From Cribrihabitans marinus (GTDB taxonomy: Bacteria; Pseudomonadota; Alphaproteobacteria; Rhodobacterales; Rhodobacteraceae): 64,000 nt of DNA. The position numbers were made by a program, and so were the translations under genes. Each line of letters opens with the position of its first letter. Within the stretch, counting starts at the first letter, position 1. Shown one piece after another: positions 7,837 to 16,224 of the stretch. Under the pieces are notes generated by a model, which was not told where the DNA came from, ran no database searches, and saw only the letters and a program-made list of their open reading frames with translations. The DNA is taken from NCBI RefSeq assembly GCF_900109035.1, contig NZ_FNYD01000009.1, positions 117,507-181,506 of the forward strand, given 5' to 3'.

Positions 7837-9701
7837 CAGACGGCCTCCTCGGCATAGAGGCAGCGCACGGCGCGTGGTGCGGTGCCGTCGAGCGGGATGT
7901 CGCCCGCGCGGCAGTCGTCCCGCGCCTTGTCGCAGCGTGGGGCAAAGGCGCAGCCGGGCGGCAGGTCGTCCACCACTGGCGGCAGGCCCGGGATGGCGGC
8001 CAATTCGCGCCGCCCGCCGCCCAGTTCCGGCACACAGGCAATCAGGCGCTTGGTATAGGGATGCGCCGGCGCGTCCAGAACGGCGCCTGTCGGCCCCTCT
8101 TCGACGATACGGCCGGCATACATCACCGCCACCCGGTCGCAGAGCTGCGCCACCACGCCGAAATCGTGGGTGATGAAGACAATCGCCAGCCCGCGGTCGC
8201 GGCGCAAATCGTCGAGCAGCGACAGGATCTGCGCCTGAACCGTGACGTCCAGCGCCGTTGTCGGCTCGTCGGCGATGATCACGTCCGGCTCGTTGGCCAG
8301 CGCCATGGCGATGCCGACCCGCTGCCGCATCCCGCCCGACATCTCGTGCGGGTAATTGTCGATGCGGCTTTCGGCGTTGGGGATGCGCACGTCCTTGAGG
8401 AGTGCGATGGCGCGGGTGCGGGCATCCTTGCTGGAGATCTTGTGGTGCGACTGGATGGCCTCGGCCAGCTGCTCGCCCACGCGGTAAAGCGGGTGCAGCG
8501 TGCTGAGCGGATCCTGGAAGATATACGCCACCCGGTCGCCGCGCTTCTGCCGCAGGGTCTCGTAGGGGGCGCCGACCAGATCCTCGCCCTGGAACCGCAC
8601 CGCGCCGCCAGTGATCACGCCGGGGGGTGAGGCGACAAGGCCCATGACCGACAGCGCGGTGACCGACTTGCCCGACCCGCTCTCGCCGATCACGCCGAGG
8701 CATTCGCCGGGTTTCACCGCAAGGCTGACACCGCCCACCGCGCGGTAGATGCGCTTGCCCACATGGAACTGCGTGTGCAGATCCTGGATCGCCAGCAGGT
8801 CGTCGGAGGCGGGCGGGATCTCGCCCTGCCGCTCGACCAGCGTGGTGGCGCGAGGACGGCTGAGCGCGCCGGAGCGCAGGCGCGGGTCGAGCGCATCGCG
8901 CACCCCGTCGCCCAGCAGGTTGATGGACATCACGATGAGGAAGATCATCAGCCCCGGCACCACCGATGTATGCGGATGCGTGATCAGCGCCGAGCGTGCC
9001 TCACCCAGCATCGAGCCCAGATCGGCCTGCGGCGGCTGCGAGCCGAGGCCCAGGAAGCTGAGACCGGCGGTTTCCAGGATCATCCAGCCCACCGTGGTGG
9101 ACATGGCGATGACGATAACCGGCAGGACGTTGGGCAGAAGCTCGGTCAGGATGATGCGCGCGTGTCCCATGCCGGCCAGACGCGCGGCGTCGATGAACTC
9201 GCGCCCCGCCAGGCTGACCGTGACGCCGCGGATGTTTCTGGCGAAGAACGGCACGTTGACCGCGGCCACGGCGATCAGCGCGTTCATCAGCCCCGGTCCC
9301 AGTGCGGCGACGATGGCCAGCGCCAGCAGGATGTAGGGAAAAGCCATCAGCATGTCGACGCCGCGCATGATCACGTTGTCGGTGCGCCCGCCGAAATAGC
9401 CCGCGACGATGCCGATGGCCGAGCCGATGGTGGCGGCAATCAGCGCCGCCGAGATGCCCACGGCCAGAGACAGGCGAGTGCCCCACAGAAGGCGGCTGAG
9501 CAGGTCGCGGCCCAGATGGTCGGTGCCCAGCGGGTGGCCGGGCGTAAAGGGTTTGAGGAACCGGTCGGCGGTGGCGGTCGTGTCGGGGTTCTGCAGCGGC
9601 AGGATCGGCGTCAACAGCACGAGCAGCAGGATGACCGAAAGGACCACCGCGCCGAAGCCCGCCAGCCGGTTGCGGAACAGCAGTTTCAGGAACTGCGTCA
9701 T
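7836..9701 (-). CDS. Fused permease-ATPase of an oligopeptide-type ABC transporter (DppC-DppD fusion)
   Basis: This single 621-residue frame joins two normally separate subunits. Residues 1 to about 280 are a DppC-type permease: an N-terminal transmembrane helix, [21 protein letters not shown], and the EAA-loop region [14 protein letters not shown]. After a short linker rich in polar residues, residues about 300-621 are a DppD-type ATPase with [39 protein letters not shown] and the cysteine-rich tail [14 protein letters not shown]. There is no stop codon or frameshift at the junction. It overlaps the permease gene upstream and the second ATPase downstream by four bases each. Such fusions occur in Rhodobacterales but are not the usual arrangement. 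Confidence 0.88.
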   Translation of the reverse strand: MTQFLKLLFRNRLAGFGAVVLSVILLLVLLTPILPLQNPDTTATADRFLKPFTPGHPLGTDHLGRDLLSRLLWGTRLSLAVGISAALIAATIGSAIGIVAGYFGGRTDNVIMRGVDMLMAFPYILLALAIVAALGPGLMNALIAVAAVNVPFFARNIRGVTVSLAGREFIDAARLAGMGHARIILTELLPNVLPVIVIAMSTTVGWMILETAGLSFLGLGSQPPQADLGSMLGEARSALITHPHTSVVPGLMIFLIVMSINLLGDGVRDALDPRLRSGALSRPRATTLVERQGEIPPASDDLLAIQDLHTQFHVGKRIYRAVGGVSLAVKPGECLGVIGESGSGKSVTALSVMGLVASPPGVITGGAVRFQGEDLVGAPYETLRQKRGDRVAYIFQDPLSTLHPLYRVGEQLAEAIQSHHKISSKDARTRAIALLKDVRIPNAESRIDNYPHEMSGGMRQRVGIAMALANEPDVIIADEPTTALDVTVQAQILSLLDDLRRDRGLAIVFITHDFGVVAQLCDRVAVMYAGRIVEEGPTGAVLDAPAHPYTKRLIACVPELGGGRRELAAIPGLPPVVDDLPPGCAFAPRCDKARDDCRAGDIPLDGTAPRAVRCLYAEEAV

Positions 9702-10645
9702 GTCTTGATCCTCGGGTCCAGCAGGCTTTGCGCCACGTCGACCGCGATATTGAACATCACGTAGCAGGCGGCGACGAAGACGACCCCGCCCTGCACCAGC
9801 AACAGGTCGCGCTTGAGGATCGCGTCGACCAGCATCCGGCCCACGCCGGGCCACTGGAACACGATCTCGATATAGACCGCGCCGGACAGCACGAACCCGG
9901 CCTGGATGCCGAGGACCGGGATGATCGAAACCATCGCCGCGCGCAGGGCATGGCCCATGATGACGCGGCGCTCGGGCACGCCCTTGGCGCGGGCGGTGCG
10001 GATATAGTCCTGCCGCAGCACCTCGAGCATGGCGCTGCGCGACAGCCGCGCAACGACGCCGGTGGCCACTGCAGACAGCGCCAGCGCGGGCATGATCAGG
10101 TGGTTCAGCAGGTCGGGCAGATCGCCGCCGCCATAGATCGCGTACATCCCCGAGACCGGCAACCAGCGCAGGTTCACCGCAAACAGCAGGATCATCATCA
10201 TGCCGAGGAAGAAGGCCGGCACCGAGATGCCGATCAGCACGGTGAAGGTAATGAGCTTGTCGGCCCAGCCATATTGCCGAGCCGCCGAGACCACACCGGC
10301 CAGGATGCCGAGCACGGCACAGAGCACGAAGCTGGTGCCGGCGAGGATCAGAGTGGCGTTGAAGCGTTCCAGCACCTCGTCCAGCACCGGGCGGTTGAGC
10401 GAATAGGAGCGCCCGAAATCGCCCTGGATCATGTTGCCCAGCCAGATGAAGTACCGCTGCATCGCCGGCTTGTCCAAGCCCAGGTCTCGGTTCAGCTTTT
10501 CCACGTTGTCCGGTGTCGCATAGGCGCCCAGGATGGCGGTGGCCGGGTCGCCGGGGATCAGCGACATGATGCCGAACACGATGACGGTGATGCCCAGAAG
10601 CACCGGGATCGCCGAGACCAGACGTTTCAGGATATAGCTGCCCAT
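9698..10645 (-). CDS. Oligopeptide-type ABC transporter permease (DppB-like)
   Basis: A 315-residue inner-membrane protein with the DppB/OppB layout: first helix RLVSAIPVLLGITVIVFGIMS followed by the conserved IPGDPA, then GLDKPAMQRYFIWLGNMIQGDFGRS, several helices, the cytoplasmic EAA loop (YIRTARAKGVPERRVIMGHALRAA) that docks on the ATPase, and the end motif ILKRDLLLVQGGVVFVA and LLDPRIK. It forms the transport channel with the permease half of the fusion protein. The gene overlaps the fusion gene by four bases and follows the binding-protein gene after a hairpin-containing gap. Confidence 0.9.
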   Translation of the reverse strand: MGSYILKRLVSAIPVLLGITVIVFGIMSLIPGDPATAILGAYATPDNVEKLNRDLGLDKPAMQRYFIWLGNMIQGDFGRSYSLNRPVLDEVLERFNATLILAGTSFVLCAVLGILAGVVSAARQYGWADKLITFTVLIGISVPAFFLGMMMILLFAVNLRWLPVSGMYAIYGGGDLPDLLNHLIMPALALSAVATGVVARLSRSAMLEVLRQDYIRTARAKGVPERRVIMGHALRAAMVSIIPVLGIQAGFVLSGAVYIEIVFQWPGVGRMLVDAILKRDLLLVQGGVVFVAACYVMFNIAVDVAQSLLDPRIKT

Positions 10646-10684
10646 TGTGCCCGCCTTTGCGCCGCGATGGACCTTTCGGAATGT

Positions 10685-10707
10685 CCCGGGGCCGTGACGG
10701 CCCCGGG
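10685..10707 (-). promoter_or_regulatory. Hairpin after the peptide-type binding-protein gene
   Basis: CCCGGGGCC and GGCCCCGGG form a perfect 9-bp stem around a five-base loop just after the binding-protein stop codon and before the permease. No T-run follows. Such hairpins usually protect the binding-protein mRNA from 3' decay and give it higher abundance than the permease mRNA. Confidence 0.55.
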
Positions 10708-10715
10708 CAGATGCG

Positions 10716-12296
10716 TCAGTTCTTCACGACGCTCTGGAGATGCAGCAGGAAGGACGGCTCCAATCCGAAGCTTTCGACCCGCTCATTCGTCACCGCGTTC
10801 TGCTTCCAGTTGGCGACAAAGACCCAGGGCGCTTCTTCCTGCACGATGGCCTGCATCTCGCGATAGAGCCGTGCACGCTCGTCCTGGTCGGTGGCGGTGC
10901 GGGCCGCCTCGAGCAGCTCGTCCACCTTCTCGTTGGCGTAATAGCCCGAGTTGAACCCGCCCTTGTCGGGCCAGGCCTCGGACCGCAGCGCCAGATAAGG
11001 CAGCGTGTCGGGGTCGTTGGTCATCCACGCCATCTCGGCCATGTCGGCCTTGCCCTCGAGACCGGGATTCACCTCGCCCAGGAAGGTGTTCCACTCATAG
11101 GTCTCGATCTTGACGTCGAAGCCCACCGCCTCCAGGTCAGCCTGGATCGCGGTACCCATCGGCACCGGGTCCAGCATCCCCGAGCCGCCCTCAGTGACGT
11201 AGAAGGTCAGCTCGGCGCCCTCGGCCCCGGCCTCGGCGATCAGCGCCTTGGCCTTTTCAGGATCGTATGGATAGGGATCCAGCTCGTCGTTATAGGCCCA
11301 GGCAAAGGCGGGCGGGGTCGGGCCGGCGGCCACAGTGGCGGTGCCTTCCAGAACGTCGTTCACGATCGCTTCCTTGTTGATCGCGTAATTCGCGGCCTGG
11401 CGCACGCGCTTGTCGGCGAAGGGGCCTTCCTTGGCGTTCAGGATCAGGAACCACACATGCGGGCCGGCCTGTTCGTGCACGGTATAGGCGTCGCCCTCGA
11501 ACTGGCTCAGCGAGGTCGGCGGCACCTCGACCATCAGGTCGATGCCCCCGGCCAGCATCTCGGCCACGCGGGTATTGGCGTCGGTGATCGGGCGGAAGAC
11601 CACCGCCTCGGTGCCGGCGGGCTCGCCCCAGTAGTCGGCGTTGCGCTCGATCACCACCGCCTCGTTCGAGCGCCATTCGACGAACTTGAACGGGCCGGTG
11701 CCGGACGGGTTGCGCCCGAAATCGGCGCCATGCGCCTCGACCGCGGCGGGCGAGACCATCAACCCGGTGGGATAGGCGAGGTTGGACAGGAACGGCGCGT
11801 AGGGCGCGTTCAGCGTGAACTTCACCGTCAGGTCATCGACCGCCTCGGTCTGTTCCACCGCGCCGAAGAAGAAGGCCAGCGGGAACGGGCCGGTGTCGTG
11901 ATAGGGGTGCGATTCATCCAGCATCCGGTCGAAGTTGAACTTCACCGCCTCGGCGTTGAAGGGCGTGCCGTCGTGAAAGGTCACGCCCTCGCGCAGGGTG
12001 AAGGTATATTCGGTGCCGTCCTCGCTGATCTCCCAGCTCGTGGCCAGGCCCGGCTCGACCTCCAGCGTGCCGGACTTGTAGCGGGTCAGCCCCTCGTAGA
12101 CGTTGACCAGAATGCGGAAATCGTTGACCGCCGTCACCGCCGCGGGGTCCAGCGACTTGGGCTCGGCGATCTGGCCGACGATCAGAACGCCGGGCGGTGT
12201 CTGGGCGGCGGCGGGCATGGGCAGGGCCGTGAATGCCAGCAGCGCGCCCGACGTGGCGGCCAGCAGACCGCGGCGGGTCCAGCTCTTGAATGTCAT
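10716..12296 (-). CDS. Family 5 extracellular solute-binding protein of the peptide-type ABC transporter
   Basis: A 526-residue periplasmic protein with a Tat-like leader (TRRGLLAAT, then a hydrophobic stretch ending PAAAQ). The mature part begins ILIVGQ-type sequence with EPKSLDPAAV and shows the family 5 landmarks YEGLTRYKSGTLEVEPGLATSWEISEDG, FTLREGVTFHDGTPF and FKFVEWRSNE. The chosen ATG excludes twelve N-terminal residues of a longer frame that would extend into the operator palindrome. As the promoter-proximal gene it likely defines the ligand: a peptide, opine or similar compound. The whole operon is divergent from the DUF1028 gene. Confidence 0.9.
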   Translation of the reverse strand: MTFKSWTRRGLLAATSGALLAFTALPMPAAAQTPPGVLIVGQIAEPKSLDPAAVTAVNDFRILVNVYEGLTRYKSGTLEVEPGLATSWEISEDGTEYTFTLREGVTFHDGTPFNAEAVKFNFDRMLDESHPYHDTGPFPLAFFFGAVEQTEAVDDLTVKFTLNAPYAPFLSNLAYPTGLMVSPAAVEAHGADFGRNPSGTGPFKFVEWRSNEAVVIERNADYWGEPAGTEAVVFRPITDANTRVAEMLAGGIDLMVEVPPTSLSQFEGDAYTVHEQAGPHVWFLILNAKEGPFADKRVRQAANYAINKEAIVNDVLEGTATVAAGPTPPAFAWAYNDELDPYPYDPEKAKALIAEAGAEGAELTFYVTEGGSGMLDPVPMGTAIQADLEAVGFDVKIETYEWNTFLGEVNPGLEGKADMAEMAWMTNDPDTLPYLALRSEAWPDKGGFNSGYYANEKVDELLEAARTATDQDERARLYREMQAIVQEEAPWVFVANWKQNAVTNERVESFGLEPSFLLHLQSVVKN

Positions 12297-12326
12297 ATGA
12301 GTTCTCCCTGTTGGCAGCGTGCCTCC

Positions 12327-12368
12327 AATTATCATGATAATTTGCTTCGGTCAATTTTTCATGATAAA
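12327..12368. promoter_or_regulatory. Tandem AT-rich palindromes between the peptide-type transporter and DUF1028 genes
   Basis: A perfect 16-bp palindrome, AATTATCATGATAATT (12327-12342), is followed by a near copy, TTTTTCATGATAAAT (12354-12368). Their TCATGA centres are 27 bp apart. They lie between two divergent start codons in otherwise GC-rich DNA, which is the expected place for the operator of the GntR-type regulator at the end of the transporter operon. The regulator-operator link is inferred. Confidence 0.6.
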
Positions 12369-12396
12369 TCGGCAATACCTGCAAAGAAGGCGGCCC

Positions 12397-13062
12397 ATGA
12401 CCTTTTCGATTCTTGCCAGGGATCCCGAGACCGGCGCGTTCGGCGGCGCGGCCGCCACCGGCAGCCTGTGCGTTGGCGGGTGGGTCCTGCGCGGCGATGC
12501 GCGGGTCGGGCTTTCGGCCAGCCAGGGCGCGGCACCATCGACCCTTTGGGGCGAGGACGTGCTTGTCCTGATGCGCGCGGGGGTCGATGCGGCGACAGCG
12601 GTCGCGCGCGTCACCCAGGCGGATGCCGGGCGCGACTGGCGCCAGTTGGCCGCCCTCGGCGCGGCCGGTCAGGGCGCGGCCTTCACCGGTCGGTCCAACA
12701 CGCCGGAGATGGGCAGCCGCTGTTTCGACGGCAGTGTCGTGAGCGGCAACATGCTGACGGGCGAGACTGTGCTGGATGCCATGCAGGCGGCGATCCAACC
12801 CGGCCCGGACCCTTTTGCCAAGCGGTTGCTGGGCGCGTTGCGCGCCGCCGAACGCGCGGGCGGGGACAGCCGCGGGCTGCTCTCGGCGGCCCTTCTGGTC
12901 CTGCATCCGACGCGCGCCCCGCTGACCTTGCGGATCGACCACCATCGGGGCGACCCGATCGGCGCGCTGGAGGAGCTGCACGGCCTGGCGACCAGCGGCG
13001 ATTATGCGGATTGGACGGCACAGGTGCCGACGCTCGCGGCGCCGGAGCGATTCCTAGATTGA
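12397..13062 (+). CDS. DUF1028 (Ntn-hydrolase-like) protein
   Basis: The 221-residue protein opens with MTFSILARDPETGAFGGAA, the hallmark of DUF1028, a family thought to have an N-terminal-nucleophile hydrolase-like fold without an established reaction. Other matching segments are RVGLSASQGA, GRDWRQLAALGAAGQGAAFTG, SGNMLTGETVLDAMQAA and a C-terminal DPIGALEELH. A longer frame starts inside the operator; the ATG used has AAGAAGG six bases upstream. There is no signal peptide, so it is cytoplasmic. It is divergent from the peptide-type ABC transporter and shares its control region, which suggests it acts on the imported compound, perhaps as an amidase or peptidase. Confidence 0.85.
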   Translation: MTFSILARDPETGAFGGAAATGSLCVGGWVLRGDARVGLSASQGAAPSTLWGEDVLVLMRAGVDAATAVARVTQADAGRDWRQLAALGAAGQGAAFTGRSNTPEMGSRCFDGSVVSGNMLTGETVLDAMQAAIQPGPDPFAKRLLGALRAAERAGGDSRGLLSAALLVLHPTRAPLTLRIDHHRGDPIGALEELHGLATSGDYADWTAQVPTLAAPERFLD

Positions 13063-13103
13063 TTTCTTTCTCGGGAGCGGCGCCGTGCCAGGGCCCGCCG
13101 GCG

Positions 13104-13364
13104 TCAGGCGCGCCGCAGGCCGCCCCAGGCCTTGAGACCGGCCACAGGCCCCATCTTCGCCACCAGCCCCTGCGGCAAACCGCGCCGGGCGACTGTCGGG
13201 ATGGGCGGGGAGTCCTCGGCCGTGACCGCGCAGCGCGGCGCCGACCGGCGTTTGGCATGCGGCTTGGCCAACAGATCGGCGGTCTGGTTCAATCTGTCCA
13301 GCAATTCAGGCTGAATATGTGGAAACTGCGGTTTGTCGTCCGCACCAAACTTGTTTCCCGTCAT
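13104..13364 (-). CDS. Small hypothetical protein
   Basis: The 86-residue product is not recognised. It begins MTGNKFGADDKPQFPHIQPE, has a possible amphipathic helix (LLDRLNQTADLLAK) and a basic, proline-rich second half with several arginines, ending GLKAWGGLRRA. No membrane segment or signal peptide is visible. A purine-rich GGGGA precedes the ATG, and the codon third positions look GC-rich like the neighbours. It is convergent with the DUF1028 gene and stands alone, with AT-rich upstream DNA that could hold its promoter. It may be real, but there is no family support. Confidence 0.45.
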   Translation of the reverse strand: MTGNKFGADDKPQFPHIQPELLDRLNQTADLLAKPHAKRRSAPRCAVTAEDSPPIPTVARRGLPQGLVAKMGPVAGLKAWGGLRRA

Positions 13365-13672
13365 CGTACATCCCCGGTCGAGCAGCATTAGAATGAACGA
13401 GACATTAACACATACACGTGGGGATTGAGTGGGAACCATGTCACACTGTTCCCCTAAAATGCGAGTTGCCGCGTGGGAGTCCCCATTTGGGGACGATTTG
13501 TCTTTTGAAAACAAAAACTAGGGCGAGGTAAAATTGTATCCCTCGTCGTTTCCATCACAGGATCAATGTGATTTGAGGTGTGCCTCTGTTCAGTTCGCGG
13601 CGACAAAGTTCGCCGGTAACTTGCATTCCGGCGCTGTCCCGGTCGGCGGATTCCCGCCCTTTCGGGGTAGAA
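13365..13672. other. Gene-free spacer with two hairpins
   Basis: No convincing gene is seen here. The sequence is unusually AT-rich in patches and contains an inverted repeat GGGAAC/GTTCCC (13431-13453) and a perfect GTCCCC/GGGGAC stem with an ATTT loop (13479-13494). On the plus strand the second is followed by GATTTGTCTTTTG. These could be terminators or protein sites upstream of the small hypothetical gene. A short RNA gene cannot be excluded. Confidence 0.4.
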
Positions 13673-14554
13673 TCACCTATTCCATTTGACGGCACCCAGC
13701 GCGCTCACATCGTAGCCCGAGAGCTTCTCGGCCTGGTCGCGAAAATCGGCGGTCCGCGCGAATGCCATCAGCGATTGCATCGGCGGGTCGAACCAGGCCC
13801 GGCGGTCGGCCAGGATGTCGAAGGATTCCTCGATCACCGGAACGAAGCCGAGCCCGTAAGGCGCGGCCAGCGCCTGAAGCCCGAAGGCGGCGTCGGCGTC
13901 GCTCCGGGCCACGGCCAGAACCGCGTCCTGTTCGCTGCGGCACGGGGCGATGCAGTCCAGGTCGGCCTCGACAAGGCTCGACCGGGCCAGAAGGTGGCGG
14001 AACAGGATTTCCGAGCCCGCCTCGGGCTGGCGCGGGGCAAAGCTGTGCCCGCGCAGGTCGCCGATACCCTGGACCTGTGCCGCCAACTCCCGGCGCATCA
14101 CCAGGCCGCGCCGCCGTTTCGCCCAATGGATCAGCACTGCGTCCTGATCCACGGCTTCGGCCTCGACCCGGGCCAGGTTCCATTCATCGCCGTCCTCGTG
14201 GATGTGAAGGCCGGCTGCCGCACCTTCTCCGGCGACGAACCGTGCCAGCCCGTCCAGGCTGGAGTCGAAGATCGTGGCGAAGCCCGAGCGCGAATTGCGC
14301 AGGGCCCAGTCCAGAAGCGGATCATGGCTGCCGAGAAAGACGGCCGGCCGCCGCGTTTGCCCGGCCGGACCCGAGCGGCTGCCGTCGATCCAGGCGCGGA
14401 TCTCGGCCTCGGGGAACAGCAGCTTGCCGGTGGCCCGGGAACACGGCACCTGCCCCGAGGCGGCGAGGTCATAGACCTTGCGCTCCTTGATCCGCAGCAG
14501 CTCTGCCAGCTCGGGCACGGTCAGGAATTCCGGGCGGGTCGGTGCGTTGGTCAT
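13673..14554 (-). CDS. Helix-turn-helix regulator with periplasmic-binding-protein-like domain, tup operon
   Basis: A 293-residue cytoplasmic protein in two parts. Residues about 8-55 are an excisionase/MerR-like helix-turn-helix (LTVPELAELLRIKERKVYDLAASGQVP, then LFPEAEIRAWID). Residues about 75-290 resemble a type 2 periplasmic binding protein of the molybdate/tungstate kind (FLGSHDPLLDWAL at the start, LIHWAKRRRGLVMRR, then RHSFAPRQPEAGSEILFRHLL). It is the last gene of the tungstate operon, 54 bases after tupA, so it probably senses intracellular tungstate or molybdate. The start was placed at the ATG nearest the helix-turn-helix. The family is known, but its ligand has to be inferred. 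Confidence 0.8.
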   Translation of the reverse strand: MTNAPTRPEFLTVPELAELLRIKERKVYDLAASGQVPCSRATGKLLFPEAEIRAWIDGSRSGPAGQTRRPAVFLGSHDPLLDWALRNSRSGFATIFDSSLDGLARFVAGEGAAAGLHIHEDGDEWNLARVEAEAVDQDAVLIHWAKRRRGLVMRRELAAQVQGIGDLRGHSFAPRQPEAGSEILFRHLLARSSLVEADLDCIAPCRSEQDAVLAVARSDADAAFGLQALAAPYGLGFVPVIEESFDILADRRAWFDPPMQSLMAFARTADFRDQAEKLSGYDVSALGAVKWNR

Positions 14555-14608
14555 GGCCGGCATGATGCGGCAGGCAGGAAGGGGCGGCAAGACCCGCGCA
14601 TATGGGCC

Positions 14609-15433
14609 TCAGTTCGGCTCGGGCGCATTGGGAAAGAACAGTTGCTGGCCCCCGACGCGATACGCACCGATAGCCGCCTGACCGGCCTCGGACACGAGCC
14701 AGTCGACGAAGCGCTGCCCGGCCTCGGCCTCGACCTGCGGGCAGGCCTCGGGGCTGACCGGTATGACGCCATACTGGTTGAACATCTGCTCGTCGCCCTG
14801 GACCTGGATCACATGGTCCTGCTTGTTGCCGAAGCTGATCCAGGTCGCGCGGTCGGTCATCACATAGGCGCCCATGCCGATCCCGGCGTTGAGCGTGGCC
14901 CCCATGCCCGACCCGGTTTCGCGGTACCACGCGCCCGAGGCCTCGGCAGGATCGACGCCGGCCGCGTTCCAGAGGGACATCTCCTTCTTGTGGGTGCCGG
15001 AATCGTCGCCGCGCGAGGCGAAAAGCGCTTCGGACTCCGCGATCCCGCGCAGAGCGGCATGAACATCGGTCAGCCCGCCGATGCCCGCCGGGTCCGAGGG
15101 CGGGCCGACAATGACGAAGTCGTTATACATGAGGTCCGTGCGCGAGACGCCGCCGCCGGACGCAACGAATTCCTCCTCGGCAGGTTTGGCATGCACAAGC
15201 AGGACGTCGCCATCGCAATTCGCGGCATTTCGGATCGCCTGCCCCGTGCCCACCGCGACGACGTTCACGGTGATGCCGCTGTCACGCTCGAAGATCGGTA
15301 GCAGGTGATCGTAGAGGCCGGAATTTGCCGTCGATGTCGTGGATTGCACGATGATTGTGGTCTCTTGCGCAGGGACATCGGTAGCAAGCGTCGCCGCGAC
15401 GGCGAGTGCGGCAAGGAAGGAACCTGTCTTCAT
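14609..15433 (-). CDS. tupA: Tungstate ABC transporter substrate-binding protein
   Basis: A 274-residue periplasmic protein with a Sec signal (MKTGSFLAALAVAATLATDVPAQ). The mature N-terminus carries TTSTANSGLYDHLLPIF, the TupA oxyanion-binding segment in which the Thr-Thr-Ser-Thr run ligates tungstate. VGTGQAIRNAANCDGDVLLVH, SRGDDSGTHKKE and the conserved MTDRATW segment follow as in TupA/WtpA-like proteins. It works with the TupB permease and TupC ATPase encoded just upstream. Tungstate is preferred over molybdate from the TTTS-type motif, but specificity depends on details that only binding data can settle. Confidence 0.88.
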   Translation of the reverse strand: MKTGSFLAALAVAATLATDVPAQETTIIVQSTTSTANSGLYDHLLPIFERDSGITVNVVAVGTGQAIRNAANCDGDVLLVHAKPAEEEFVASGGGVSRTDLMYNDFVIVGPPSDPAGIGGLTDVHAALRGIAESEALFASRGDDSGTHKKEMSLWNAAGVDPAEASGAWYRETGSGMGATLNAGIGMGAYVMTDRATWISFGNKQDHVIQVQGDEQMFNQYGVIPVSPEACPQVEAEAGQRFVDWLVSEAGQAAIGAYRVGGQQLFFPNAPEPN

Positions 15434-15459
15434 GATGGTCTCGTGGATTGCAATCGGGA

Positions 15460-16224
15460 TCAGAGGGGGAGTTGCCCGGCCAGATAGGCCCGGGCCGCCC
15501 GGCTTTGCGGCGCGGCAAAGAAGCGGGGGGCGGCGGAGTGTTCCGTGATACGGCCCTGGTGCAGGAACACGACCTCTCGTGCCATGCGCCGCGCCTGGCC
15601 GACATCATGGGTGACGAAGATGACACTGGTGCCTTCGTCGGCAATGTCCGAGACGATGCCTTCGAAGGACTGGACCGCGGCGGGGTCCAGGCTGGCCGTG
15701 GGCTCGTCGAGAAACAGGATGTCGGGCCGGGTGGCCAGCGCGCGTGCCAGGGCAAGCCGTTGCTGCTCGCCGCCCGAGAGGAGGCGCGCGGGCTGGCTCG
15801 CCTTGTGGGTCAGGCCGACACGCGCCAGCAGCGCGTCGCGCGCCTCGGCGGTGCCGGCGCGGCGGGCCCGCAGAACGAAATCCAGGTTGGCGGCCACCGA
15901 ACGGCGCAGCAGCACCGGCTTCTGGAACACCAGCGCCTGACGGCGCGCGATAGCGGGCGACATCGCCGCGCCCCCCCAGGCAATCGTACCCGAACTTGGC
16001 GCGATCAGGCCGTGCAGCAGACGCAGCAGCAGGCTCTTGCCCGCCCCGTTCGCGCCCATGATGACGGTGGTCCCCGCACAGTCGAGGTCGAGCGCCGGGA
16101 TGTCCAGCAGCGGCTGCCCGCGCATCTGCAGCGTCAGGTCGCGCACCCGCAGCGGCATCAGCGCCGACCGCGCCGGGGCGGGCGGGTCTGCGGGTGGCAT
16201 CACGGGCAGGAGCGTGTCAGGCAT
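15460..16224 (-). CDS. tupC: Tungstate ABC transporter ATP-binding protein
   Basis: A 254-residue single ATPase domain. Walker A is GANGAGKSLLL, the Q-loop LVFQKPVLLRRSV, the signature LSGGEQQRLALARAL, Walker B ILFLDEP and the switch FVTHD. All catalytic positions look intact. It drives import through TupB. The ATG overlaps the tupB end by eight bases and has GAGG upstream. An internal start at residue 23 is possible because the first 22 residues are proline-rich and not conserved in the family. The operon order is permease, ATPase, binding protein, regulator. Confidence 0.87.
   Translation of the reverse strand: MPDTLLPVMPPADPPAPARSALMPLRVRDLTLQMRGQPLLDIPALDLDCAGTTVIMGANGAGKSLLLRLLHGLIAPSSGTIAWGGAAMSPAIARRQALVFQKPVLLRRSVAANLDFVLRARRAGTAEARDALLARVGLTHKASQPARLLSGGEQQRLALARALATRPDILFLDEPTASLDPAAVQSFEGIVSDIADEGTSVIFVTHDVGQARRMAREVVFLHQGRITEHSAAPRFFAAPQSRAARAYLAGQLPL

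Noticed and set aside
10740..13391. An 883-codon plus-strand frame across the binding protein and DUF1028 genes
   Set aside because: It runs antisense to a clear family 5 binding protein and out of frame over DUF1028. No domain is seen in it.
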